From: JAKIWV01 sp963773945
GTDB taxonomy: Archaea > Thermoplasmatota > Thermoplasmata > Lutacidiplasmatales > UBA184
Assembly: GCA_963773945.1 (NCBI GenBank)
Contig: CAVZDD010000005.1
Span: 496,001 to 560,000 of the forward strand
Direction: 5' to 3'
Length of the DNA stretch: 64,000 nt
The position numbers were made by a program, and so were the translations under genes. Shown piece after piece: positions 7,848 through 15,582 of this stretch. The notes beneath the pieces are model-generated. The model had not been told where the DNA came from and did no database searches. It saw only the letters and a program-made list of their open reading frames with translations. Within the stretch, counting starts at the first letter, position 1, and the number at the start of each line of letters is the position of its first letter.

Positions 7848-7855
7848 GTTTATCT
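7848..7855 (+). promoter_or_regulatory. TATA box of the TolB/TPR cyclase gene
   Basis: GTTTATCT is centred about 26 nt upstream of GTG 7877, the spacing expected for a leaderless archaeal transcript. This decides the start choice for the downstream gene. Confidence 0.55.
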
Positions 7856-7876
7856 GACCCGTGCAATCCTCGCTCC

Positions 7877-9826
7877 GTGGGTTCGACTAGGCGCCTCGCC
7901 GCGATTATGTTTACCGACACGGTCGGATACACAGCGTCCAGCCAGGCCGACGAAGGGCGCACCCTCGACTTGCTTCGTCAGCAAACCGAGCTAGTTCGAC
8001 CGCTCGTGGGGGTGCATCAGGGCCGAGAGATCAAGTCGACCGGCGACGGATTTCTCGTTGAATTCGACAGTGCGTTGAAGGCCGTTCAATGCGCAGTGAA
8101 TATTCAGCGCCGCATTAACGAATGGAATTCTGAGGGCGGACACACTCCCATACGAATCCGAATTGGAATCCATCTAGGAGATGTCGTTCCGAACGGCACG
8201 GACATCCTGGGGGACGCGGTCAACGTCGCGGCCCGGATCGAGCCGTTGGCGGAGGACGGGGGCGTGTGTGTCTCCGGCGCGGTCTACGATCAGGTTCGGA
8301 CCAAGGTCCATGAGAAGTTCGAGAAGTTGCCGCCCAGGGCCATCAAGGGCGTCGACACTCCTCTCGACATCTACCGCGTTTTGCTGCCTTGGATTTCCAA
8401 CGGGAATTCTGGCTCGGAAACCGAGGCCCTGTTTCGCGATCCCAGCCGGATCGCCGTTCTCCCCTTTGCCAACATCAGTCCCGACCCGAACGACGATTAC
8501 TTCGCGGACGGACTCACCGAGGAGCTGATCGCGAACCTCTCGCTCGTTCCCGGTCTCAAGGTAATCGCCCGCACGTCCGTCACCGGGTATCGAAAGACGG
8601 AGAAGAAGGTCGCGACGATTGGAAAGGAACTCGGCGTCGGCACGGTCGTCGAAGGGAGCGTGCGCCGGGCGGCCAATCGGATTCGAGTGACCGTCCAAGT
8701 GATCGACGTGGCCACTGAGGAACATCTCTGGACGGCGAAGTATGACGACGATCTCGACGACATCTTCGCCGTCCAGAGCGAGATTGCGAGCAAGGTGGCG
8801 AGTTCGTTACCTGGCAGCTTGGGAGGAATCAAGGCGCCCGTTCCGGAGCTCCAAAAGCCTAGCGAGACCGAAGCGTACCTCGACTTCCTCCAGGGCCAGT
8901 CGCTCATGTGGAAGCCGGACGAGGCCTCCCTTCGCCGGTCCATCGAACACTTTCAAAAGGCCATCCGGAAGGATCCCGGCTATGCGAGAGCCTACGCCGG
9001 TCTGTCGCGCGCCTACATTCAGCTCGGTAACGAGGGCATTCTCTCTTGGCTGGAATCGATCAAGCTGGCGAAGGCGGCCGCCGAGAAGGCCGCTGCGTTA
9101 GACCCGGATTTGGCGGATGCCCATGTGCTTCTGGCCGAGGTCGCGTTCATGTCGGACGATATCGCGGGCATTCTGGACTCCGAGGTTCGGCGGGCCCTGG
9201 AGCTGAACCCGAACCTGTCTCATGCTCACGCCATGCTGGGCAATCTCGCGGGTTCTCTAGGGATCGTCGAAGCGTACCTGCAACAGGCCGAGGAGGCGTA
9301 CCGGCTGGACCCGCTCTCCCCCGCCACGATCCGTTACCTGGGGAACGCCTATTTTTTTGTCGGAAGACTCGACGAATCGTTGGCTCACTGGAAGAAGGTC
9401 GCCGAGCTGACGCCGTTGGATGCTTACCGGGGCATGGCAGACTACTACATGCTCAAGGGCGATCTCGAACAGGCGGAGGCGATGGTGCAAGAACTGGAAC
9501 GACGGGCGCCTGCGGGGGATTTCGCCCTTCTCTGCCGAGGATATCTTTCCGCGCTGCGAGGGGATCGAGAGGCGGCGATGAAATCCATCGAGAAGCTCAC
9601 GGCGACCTTCGGAGAGGGGTATTCGCGGCAGTCCTCCGCCGGATTCATCTACTTCGCGCTGGGCGACCTCGACAAGTTCTTCGAGTACATGTTCATGGCC
9701 GCGAGGGCGCACACGATGCAGGCCTCTCGGCTGCGCCTGTCTCCGATGTTCGCGCCCGCCCGGAGGGACTCGAGGTTCGTGGAGCTCATGGCCAATCTCG
9801 GACGACCGGTCCAACCGCGAAAGTAG
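7877..9826 (+). CDS. Class III nucleotidyl cyclase fused to TolB-like and TPR regions
   Basis: This 649-residue protein has three parts. Residues about 5-175 are a class III adenylate/guanylate cyclase domain with both metal-binding Asp motifs (IMFTDTVGYT; STGDGFLVEF). Residues about 190-310 resemble the TolB N-terminal/CadC-associated fold (IAVLPFANISPDPNDDYFADGL). The rest is TPR helices (AIRKDPGYARAYAGLSRAY and following repeats). This layout is common in soil bacteria and unusual in archaea, which suggests transfer. No membrane helix is seen, so it is probably cytosolic. GTG 7877 is chosen because of the upstream TATA box and because relatives begin near RRLAAIMFTD. Confidence 0.85.
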   Translation: MGSTRRLAAIMFTDTVGYTASSQADEGRTLDLLRQQTELVRPLVGVHQGREIKSTGDGFLVEFDSALKAVQCAVNIQRRINEWNSEGGHTPIRIRIGIHLGDVVPNGTDILGDAVNVAARIEPLAEDGGVCVSGAVYDQVRTKVHEKFEKLPPRAIKGVDTPLDIYRVLLPWISNGNSGSETEALFRDPSRIAVLPFANISPDPNDDYFADGLTEELIANLSLVPGLKVIARTSVTGYRKTEKKVATIGKELGVGTVVEGSVRRAANRIRVTVQVIDVATEEHLWTAKYDDDLDDIFAVQSEIASKVASSLPGSLGGIKAPVPELQKPSETEAYLDFLQGQSLMWKPDEASLRRSIEHFQKAIRKDPGYARAYAGLSRAYIQLGNEGILSWLESIKLAKAAAEKAAALDPDLADAHVLLAEVAFMSDDIAGILDSEVRRALELNPNLSHAHAMLGNLAGSLGIVEAYLQQAEEAYRLDPLSPATIRYLGNAYFFVGRLDESLAHWKKVAELTPLDAYRGMADYYMLKGDLEQAEAMVQELERRAPAGDFALLCRGYLSALRGDREAAMKSIEKLTATFGEGYSRQSSAGFIYFALGDLDKFFEYMFMAARAHTMQASRLRLSPMFAPARRDSRFVELMANLGRPVQPRK

Positions 9827-9913
9827 AGGGATTTCCCGTACGTCAAGGGTGCGGCTCTTCCCGGTCCTTTAATGTCTCGCTCGCTTCCCGTCCTGGGGGT
9901 TGCGAACGGGGAA

Positions 9914-10399
9914 ATGCCGACTTACACGCTTGAGTACAAATTCCGCCAGCGACTGGACGCCCCGGCGAGAGCAGCCTATTCCTGGTGCACGGATTTCCAG
10001 CCCAGCGATGGCAAACTGTTTCCCGCGAAATGGGAACGGTCGGTTCGGCCTCTCAGTAAGGGCGCACTCATGTTGACCGACACTACGTATCCAGCCGGTC
10101 GCCGTCGTCGGATCCATCGTCTGGTTCGTTTGAATCCCTCGGAATTGGCCTGGACGAATACGCACCTGGACGGACCGTTTCGGCACTCGCAGTATTGGTA
10201 TCGGATCGTGGCGGACGGATCTCGCCGCTGTCATCTCGAATTCTACGGTTCACGACTCGTTACGAGTCGGAGGTCACTCTCCGGGTCCGAGGTTCAACGA
10301 TTGGCCGCTGCCGAAAGACGCGATGATTCCGGCCTGTGGCACCGCCGGATGGCCCCCGCACTCAAGCGGGACCTTACGCCGCGATCGCGGCGTGCCTGA
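9914..10399 (+). CDS. SRPBCC/START-like small-molecule-binding protein
   Basis: This protein of about 161 residues has the helix-grip pattern: it begins YTLEYKFRQRLDAPARAAYSW, has a long central beta region (LMLTDTTYPAGRRRRIHRL; YWYRIVADGS), and ends in a C-terminal helix. It resembles polyketide-cyclase/START proteins that bind hydrophobic ligands. ATG 9914 matches the usual start of such domains; ATG 9872, next to an A/T box (CTTTAATG), is the alternative and adds 14 residues. It ends six bases before the convergent acetyltransferase gene. The ligand is unknown. Confidence 0.65.
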   Translation: MPTYTLEYKFRQRLDAPARAAYSWCTDFQPSDGKLFPAKWERSVRPLSKGALMLTDTTYPAGRRRRIHRLVRLNPSELAWTNTHLDGPFRHSQYWYRIVADGSRRCHLEFYGSRLVTSRRSLSGSEVQRLAAAERRDDSGLWHRRMAPALKRDLTPRSRRA

Positions 10400-10404
10400 A
10401 TTCG

Positions 10405-10881
10405 TTAGGGTGGGATGTTTTTGGCGAGGAAAATGTTCTTAGGCTGGAAGCCGAGCTTCCCGTACAACGAGAGCGCCGCGGAGTTGTCCCCCGCCGTACC
10501 GAGTGCGACCCAGTAGGCCCCGAGACGGCGCGCTTCCCCCTCGAGTTGACGGAGGGCCTCCGTCGCGTAGCCATGTCGACGGTGCTTCTCTTCGATAACG
10601 ATCCATTCTACGAAGAGCTGTTGGCGGCGCCCTCGGCTGCGCAGGGTATACCAAAGATCGCCCACCGGCTTCCCCGATACCTCGTCCTCAATCACGCGAA
10701 AGTACTGGCCGGGCGTGGCGAGACCCTTGGGGAGGTACTCCTCGGTCGTGACGCGTGCAAGGCTTACCGCTTCGGACCCTTCCCAAGTACCTATCCGGAC
10801 TGGTTCTTCGGCGTAATGGGAGATGACCCGCTCGGTCATCGCCTGGAACCTTTCTTGGGTCATCGGGACTAACCTGACCAT
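10405..10881 (-). CDS. GNAT N-acetyltransferase
   Basis: This 158-residue GNAT protein has central strands (FVEWIVIEEKHRRHGYATEALRQLE) that give the acetyl-CoA pyrophosphate loop (RRHGYA) and a C-terminal motif (NSAALSLYGKLGFQPKN) typical of the fold. The ATG start at 10881 is supported by an A/T box (GCTTATCT on the minus strand, near 10909) 28 nt upstream, implying a leaderless transcript. The acceptor substrate cannot be predicted. A second GNAT gene follows upstream on the same strand. Confidence 0.85.
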   Translation of the reverse strand: MVRLVPMTQERFQAMTERVISHYAEEPVRIGTWEGSEAVSLARVTTEEYLPKGLATPGQYFRVIEDEVSGKPVGDLWYTLRSRGRRQQLFVEWIVIEEKHRRHGYATEALRQLEGEARRLGAYWVALGTAGDNSAALSLYGKLGFQPKNIFLAKNIPP

Positions 10882-11002
10882 CGTTCCCGAAATCAGGAAG
10901 TGCGAGATAAGCCCTCCCGAATCGTCGACGTGGGTGCGAGGTACCCTCCAATCACCGGCTGGCCTGAGCCCTCAACGTTGGAGAAAGAGGATCATGAAAC
11001 TG

Positions 11003-11527
11003 TCACTCATGCCGGCGAATCATTTCGTGCCAGACCGTCCCGGGCGTGTGCTCGAGCGGCTCGACCCGGCCGGTCTCCACAAACCCGCGACTGCGGTACA
11101 GCCGCACCGCCGATTCGGAAGTGGTGACGACCCCGAGCTTGACTTGCGTGGCAGGGTAAGACGCCTCGATCTGGGAGAGAATTGCGTCGAGAAGTCGTCC
11201 GCCGAGGCCGAGCTTCCGGTGATCCGGATCGACCCACATGCCCCAAACATGAGTGACTCCCTTCTCAGAGAATGCGCCCACCATCCCAACGAGGGGGCCC
11301 CCGACCGGCTCGGCCACGAGAACGACCATCTCCGAGGACATCGCGGCGCGGTGGCCGAACTCCGTCCATTTCTCCTCTTCGCCCTTCGATTCCTCCTCGA
11401 AGGTTGATGCGAAGGACATCGGGTCCGTCGACAGCGAGCGGAGGCGCAACGCCTTCAGCGCTTCCTTCTCGGATTCCTTCACCCGTCGGATAGTGACGGG
11501 CGGTAACGAGTTTTCCTTCCCCCGCAT
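11003..11527 (-). CDS. GNAT N-acetyltransferase
   Basis: This protein of about 174 residues has GNAT motifs: THVWGMWVDPDHRKLGLGGRLLDAI supplies the acetyl-CoA loop (RKLGLG), and SAVRLYRSRGFVETGR is the C-terminal signature. It starts at ATG 11527, where AAGGAG lies 8-13 nt upstream; an in-frame GTG at 11536 would sit on top of that ribosome-binding sequence. A palindrome copy lies about 60 nt upstream, between this gene and the PIN toxin gene. The substrate is unknown. Confidence 0.85.
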   Translation of the reverse strand: MRGKENSLPPVTIRRVKESEKEALKALRLRSLSTDPMSFASTFEEESKGEEEKWTEFGHRAAMSSEMVVLVAEPVGGPLVGMVGAFSEKGVTHVWGMWVDPDHRKLGLGGRLLDAILSQIEASYPATQVKLGVVTTSESAVRLYRSRGFVETGRVEPLEHTPGTVWHEMIRRHE

Positions 11528-11587
11528 GCCGTGCACTCCTTGGTGTGAAAGTTCGACGGGCCAGTCGTCATAGCTCTTTCCCGAGGT

Positions 11588-11609
11588 GGTTGCAAGTCAG
11601 TTTGCACCC
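11588..11609 (+). repeat. Dispersed palindrome copy 8
   Basis: Arms GGTTGCAA and TTTGCACCC surround GTCAG. It lies between the GNAT start and the stop of the PIN gene. Confidence 0.6.
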
Positions 11610-11627
11610 ACTTGATTGAGGGAGAAC

Positions 11628-12035
11628 TCACCAAACCGATGTGAGGCCCTCGATCTCGGCGAACGCCGGATCGTTGGACACCAACGGGATTTCGCGGGCA
11701 ATCGCCTCGGCCGCGATCATTCGGTCATGCAGTTCCGGGATCGAGAGCTCCGAGAAAACTTCCCACGCAGAGGTTGGCAGCGCAGAGATCGTGAAGGCTT
11801 CTGATGCCGTCAAGTTGTGAAGAACGTCGCGAACTTGGAGATCGCGTCGAGTCCCCTTCAACCTTCCCCGAAGAGCAATATACATGAATTCAGCGAGCGC
11901 AATCTGAGGAAGGAGGAGATGGGCCCTCCCGGCTTCCGCATCGTCAAACACCCGTTCCGACTTCGGTGTCAGTCGGTCCTCCAAGTACCGTACGAACGCG
12001 ACGGTGTCAACCAGATACTCATTCACAGGGTCCAC
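11628..12035 (-). CDS. PIN-domain ribonuclease toxin (VapC-like)
   Basis: This 135-residue PIN domain has its acidic residues in place: YLVDTVAFVRYLED near the N-terminus, LPQIALAEFMYIAL (acidic Glu of helix 3), ELHDRMIAAEAIA and PLVSNDPAFAEI. Such proteins cut RNA, often tRNA, when released from the antitoxin. It overlaps the upstream AbrB-type antitoxin by 13 nt on the same strand, a normal vapBC arrangement. Unlike the PIN gene at the window start it is intact. The RNA target is unknown. Confidence 0.88.
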   Translation of the reverse strand: MDPVNEYLVDTVAFVRYLEDRLTPKSERVFDDAEAGRAHLLLPQIALAEFMYIALRGRLKGTRRDLQVRDVLHNLTASEAFTISALPTSAWEVFSELSIPELHDRMIAAEAIAREIPLVSNDPAFAEIEGLTSVW

Positions 12036-12250
12036 TCCTTGCGGAGCTTCCGCAGATCCTTTTCGAATCCGTCGCCGTCGATCTTTCCTCGAAGAATACC
12101 GCGCAGCCCCGACCGCCCGTGACGGATCACTATGCCATCCTTCGAATCCAAGATTAAAACCACCTCACCTTCCTTGAGGTGATGTCGGTCTCGCAGAGGC
12201 TTAGGGAGGGTAATCTGTCCCTTGGAGCTAATCGTTGAGGAGTGCGCCAT
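12023..12250 (-). CDS. AbrB/SpoVT-fold antitoxin (VapB-like)
   Basis: This 75-residue antitoxin has an N-terminal half that is a clear AbrB hairpin (ISSKGQITLPKPLRDRHHLKEGEVVLI), followed by a charged helix (GDGFEKDLRKLRKEW) that would wrap the PIN partner. It is the first gene of the pair. A 17-bp palindrome with CTTTACC arms lies 32-48 nt upstream and is a natural candidate operator. GGAGGTAATGGCGC around the start gives a possible ribosome-binding site. Confidence 0.9.
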   Translation of the reverse strand: MAHSSTISSKGQITLPKPLRDRHHLKEGEVVLILDSKDGIVIRHGRSGLRGILRGKIDGDGFEKDLRKLRKEWTL

Positions 12251-12281
12251 TACCTCCGTTAGCTCTGTTTGGGTTCAAATG

Positions 12282-12298
12282 CTTTACCTCTGGTAAAG
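12282..12298 (-). promoter_or_regulatory. Palindromic operator candidate upstream of vapB-like gene
   Basis: CTTTACC and GGTAAAG are perfect 7-bp inverted arms around a 3-nt TCT spacer, 32 nt upstream of the antitoxin start. AbrB-type antitoxins usually bind such dyads together with their toxin. Confidence 0.55.
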
Positions 12299-12451
12299 AA
12301 TGTGGACTATGTGTAGGTTGACCCGGAAGATCCGGCGCTAGACTCACATCGGGGGTCAGGGTGGAATCCGTCTAAGATCGTTCGAAAGGCGGAAGTGATT
12401 GTTACAGCAAACCGGATGGATTCCCCGTAGCACCCCAAGGCAAGTCAGGGA

Positions 12452-12471
12452 GGTGCAACGCATCTTGCACC
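12452..12471 (+). repeat. Dispersed palindrome copy 9 (perfect arms)
   Basis: Perfect 7-bp arms GGTGCAA and TTGCACC lie around CGCATC. It is 96 nt upstream of the hydrolase-cyclase start. Confidence 0.65.
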
Positions 12472-12566
12472 TGCCGCTGGATTGACGGGCACGGTTTCCA
12501 CTCGCTCACTGTCTCGGGCTCACGACTATATCCCGAGGGCTCCTCTCGAACCTGATTGCGGGTGCC

Positions 12567-13910
12567 ATGGAGATACCGGAAGTCCGTTACGCCAAGAGCG
12601 GGGATGTTCATGTGGCGTACCAAACCTTCGGCGACGGGCCCTTGGAATTCGTACTCGGTCTGCCCTACGTGAGCCACATCGGCGTCTGGTGGGAGTATCC
12701 CCCCGCGGCGGATTTTTTCTCTCGCCTCGCCACCATCGGGCGGGTGATCATGTTTGACAAACGCGGGATGGGATTGTCGGACCGGGCTGTTGGAATCCCG
12801 ACCCTAGAGGAACGGATGGATGACTTTCGAGCGGTAATGGATGCCGCCGGATCTAAGAAAGCCGTCATTCTCGGTCTATCGGAATCCGGTGCCATGAGCA
12901 TCCTCTTCGCGGCGGCTCACCCGGACCGAGTGGCCGGGCTCGTCCTCATAGGCGCCTACGCTCGTCAGGCGTGGGCTCCGGACTACCCTTGGGGCGACAA
13001 ACCGGCAGAAACCGAGGCGTGGCTCAAGTCGATTGACTCGGACTGGGGGACTCCGGAGTTTGTCCATCGATTCGCCGCGGCCAACGCCCCCGGAGTTGCG
13101 TTGGACCCCCAGTTCAATCAATGGCTCCGGAGAATGATGACCTATGCCGTGTCCCCCGCCTCGGCGATAGCGGAGTCAGCCATGGATGCGGGAATCGATG
13201 TGCGGGCCGCGCTCAGTGCCATTCACGTCCCCACGCTAATACTCGGCGACAAGACAGAATCAGGGATGGCGTTGAGCCGACACCTATCCGAGAGTATCAC
13301 CGGATCTAAGTTACTGATCGTCCCCGGCGCGAACCACATGTTCATAGTGGTTCCCGAAGCAACCACCATGGTCCTCGACTCCTTGCGGTCTTTCGTCGAG
13401 GAGATTCCCGGTGCCGTTGAGCCGAACCGGGTCTTGACGACGGTGCTCTTCACCGACATCGTCGGATCGACGCGTCGTGCCGCCGAGATGGGGGACCGCT
13501 CCTGGAGCAAACTCCTCGATGGCTACTTCACCGCTGCGAAACGGGAGTTGACGAAATATCAGGGCCGGCTCGTCAAGACCACCGGCGATGGTATGCTAGC
13601 CACGTTCGACGGACCCACGCGGGCGATTCGCTGTGCCTGCGCACTCCGAGACCTGGCGAAGGAGTCGGGCTTCGAGATCCGGGCAGGCCTCCACTCTGGT
13701 GAATGCATCCTCAAGGACAAGGATGTTCAAGGAATCGCCGTCCACATCGCGTCCCGAGTGAGTGAGCGCGCGGGGGACAGTGAGGTGATGGTTTCCTCGA
13801 CTGTACGTGATCTCTCGATTGGTTCGGATATTCACTTCGACGACCGAGGTCCCCAGGCTCTGAAGGGATTGGAAGGGGACTGGCGAATGTATACTGTCGC
13901 CAGTGCCTGA
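12567..13910 (+). CDS. Alpha/beta-hydrolase fused to a class III nucleotidyl cyclase
   Basis: In this 447-residue fusion, residues about 10-270 are an alpha/beta hydrolase: strand and oxyanion region FDKRGMGLSD, nucleophile elbow ILGLSESGA (Ser105, with Ser where the last Gly of GxSxG is usual), an acid near LILGDKTE and catalytic His in GANHMF. Residues about 285-447 are a class III cyclase with both metal Asps (VLFTDIVGSTRR; KTTGDGMLATF). The arrangement is well known in actinobacterial and other soil-bacterial signalling proteins but rare in archaea. The hydrolase may sense or modify a ligand that controls cNMP synthesis; that is inference. Confidence 0.85.
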   Translation: MEIPEVRYAKSGDVHVAYQTFGDGPLEFVLGLPYVSHIGVWWEYPPAADFFSRLATIGRVIMFDKRGMGLSDRAVGIPTLEERMDDFRAVMDAAGSKKAVILGLSESGAMSILFAAAHPDRVAGLVLIGAYARQAWAPDYPWGDKPAETEAWLKSIDSDWGTPEFVHRFAAANAPGVALDPQFNQWLRRMMTYAVSPASAIAESAMDAGIDVRAALSAIHVPTLILGDKTESGMALSRHLSESITGSKLLIVPGANHMFIVVPEATTMVLDSLRSFVEEIPGAVEPNRVLTTVLFTDIVGSTRRAAEMGDRSWSKLLDGYFTAAKRELTKYQGRLVKTTGDGMLATFDGPTRAIRCACALRDLAKESGFEIRAGLHSGECILKDKDVQGIAVHIASRVSERAGDSEVMVSSTVRDLSIGSDIHFDDRGPQALKGLEGDWRMYTVASA

Positions 13911-13935
13911 ACCTTGGAGGCCGGCAGCTCGTCAG

Positions 13936-13955
13936 TGTGCAATGAGTCTTGCACC
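13936..13955 (+). repeat. Dispersed palindrome copy 10
   Basis: Arms GTGCAA and TTGCAC lie around TGAGTC, 26 nt after the hydrolase-cyclase stop. It is the last recognisable copy in the window. Confidence 0.6.
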
Positions 13956-14062
13956 TTCATCCTGGAGCAACGTCCCCGAACGGGGCCGAGAAATCCGGCG
14001 CAACGGTACCTTTTTGACCCCCGGATCATTCTAACGCCCAGAACAGCGGAAGGGGGGAGCCT

Positions 14063-14509
14063 ACGAGCATCCGGAAGGATTTCACCAACTTCATCACGAA
14101 GGGCAACATCATCCAGCTCGCGATCGCGTTCGTGATGGGTGTGGCCTTTGCATCGGTCATCACGGGGCTCACCACCGGGGTCATTTCCCCCCTGGTCGGC
14201 CTCGCGGGAGGAACGGGAAATCTGGCCAACGATTCGTTCAATGTCAGTCACGCGACGTTTCACTATGGCGTCTTCCTCGCCGACCTCATCAACTTCCTGA
14301 TCGTTGCCGCCGTCCTGTTTTTCCTGATCGTCTACCCGCTGTTGCGATATGAGGAGCGTAAAGCAGCGAAGCAGGCCGCGGCGCCACCGACCACCAAAAC
14401 CTGCCCCTTCTGTCAGAACACGATCCCGGTCCAAGCAACCCGTTGCGGGAACTGCACCTCGCAGTTGCCCCCGAACCCGCCGGCGACTCCGCCCCCGACG
14501 GGCAGCTAG
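14063..14509 (+). CDS. mscL: Large-conductance mechanosensitive channel with C-terminal zinc ribbon
   Basis: The protein (about 148 residues) matches MscL: N-terminal amphipathic segment SIRKDFTNFITKGNIIQLAIA, first membrane helix with VMGVAFASVITGL, periplasmic loop, second helix (FLADLINFLIVAAVLFFLIVY) and charged RYEERKAAKQ. A CxxC/CxxC zinc ribbon follows (CPFCQNTIPVQATRCGNC), an extension seen in some MscL proteins. MscL releases solutes during hypo-osmotic shock. The frame has no ATG, GTG or TTG before GTG 14132, which would delete the first helix; the natural start position holds ACG (14063) with GGGGGGAG just upstream. It uses a rare start or ATG was misread. Confidence 0.85.
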   Translation, partial: TSIRKDFTNFITKGNIIQLAIAFVMGVAFASVITGLTTGVISPLVGLAGGTGNLANDSFNVSHATFHYGVFLADLINFLIVAAVLFFLIVYPLLRYEERKAAKQAAAPPTTKTCPFCQNTIPVQATRCGNCTSQLPPNPPATPPPTGS

Positions 14510-14519
14510 ACCGCCGGGT

Positions 14520-15358
14520 TCATTCGTACCGACCGCGTCGGACCTTGATCCCCGCCGGCGGGTACGAGCGATCGAAGGTAGGGCGATCTTGAGCCGAGGG
14601 TCTGTATCCAGGTTGTTCCGCGGACTGGGTTGCTTCGCCTGTCCCACGAGCGAGAAGTCCAGAGCCTGGAGGAGGGTTCCTTCGGCGGAGCCCAAGTGCC
14701 GGATCCGACCGTACGGGTCGGTAATGCTCGACTGCCCGGGGAAGACCGCACCCCTCTCAGGGCCGACCCGATTGCAGACGCCGACGTAGATTCCGTGCGA
14801 GAACGCCGTCGAGATGGCGAGGTGGTTGTAGATCTGGAGGTCCGAACCGATGGGGACCGGTTCTTCCGCCCACGCGTTCGGGACCAGCAGGAGCTCGACT
14901 CCCTTCCGCGCGTAGTAACTGGCGAGTTCCGGGAACTGCAGGTCGTAGCAGATGATGACGCCCAAACTGTGACCCTGAAAGTCGAACGTCAGCGCTTGGC
15001 TGCCCGTGCCAAAAAGTTCGTTCTCCATGTTCCACAGGTGGATTTTCCGGTAGACCCGACTCTTCTCGGGGCCGACAACGTAGGCACTGTTGTAGACAAC
15101 GCCGTTGGCCTTTTCCGCGAAGCCGCCGACGATCAGACGGCGGTGTTTGCGGGCAATAGGTTCGAGGGCGCGGAGCGCCTGCCGAGAGTCGGTGTACGGC
15201 GCGAGCTCTCCCGGATTCTTGTACATGTACCCGCACGACGTGAGTTCGGGGAAGACGACTACATCGGCGTCAGTGGATTCTGCGACGTCAGCGATGTGCC
15301 GCCAGTTCTCGTCCCGCCCGGGAAACTCGGGTGCAAACTGGTGGAGCGCGATTCGCAC
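14520..15358 (-). CDS. Carbon-nitrogen hydrolase (nitrilase superfamily), C-terminus uncertain
   Basis: The nitrilase triad is complete: Glu38 (FPELTSCGY), Lys105 (YRKIHLW) and Cys137 (IICYDLQFPE). Such enzymes cleave amides or carbamoyl groups; with the agmatinase and permease genes nearby, an N-carbamoylputrescine amidase or similar amidase is possible but unproven. Homology ends near DTDPRLKIALP (about 14585). The literal frame then runs on antisense to mscL as far as 13832 (508 codons). A one-base shift near 14575-14590 instead gives a short end, TFDRSYPPAGIKVRRGRYE, with a stop at 14520-14522, eleven bases past the mscL stop; I prefer this. The start is GTG 15358. Confidence 0.75.
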
Positions 15359-15582
15359 GCTGCGGGGGAATCTTAGGGAATAGAAAAGGCCGGCATTCCC
15401 CGTCTCGCCGCCCGGTTTGGGGAACTGTCACCGGACGAAATCGGTGGGTTTAGATAGCGAAACTTACTCCCCATCTCGTGCTCGGAAGGCCGGTTCGGTC
15501 TTCGGGAACGCGGGGGTTTCCGCCTCTGCGGTGTCCGAATCGCCCCTGCGGACACTGAGCCCGCACATGGGGGAGCTGCGAA

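Larger units (their letters stand above)
12251..12566. other. Divergent intergenic region with operator and repeat
   Basis: These 316 bases separate the antitoxin and the hydrolase-cyclase gene. Apart from the 17-bp palindrome (12282-12298) and one dispersed palindrome (12452-12471) I see no gene or RNA in them. Confidence 0.4.

Noticed and set aside
2447..13955. The dispersed palindromes as a CRISPR array
   Set aside because: Copies are kilobases apart, differ in sequence and orientation, and lack regular spacers or cas genes.
13832..14519. Long minus-strand frame antisense to mscL
   Set aside because: Its translation is Arg/Gly-rich and resembles no protein; best explained as antisense of GC-rich coding DNA after a lost frame.
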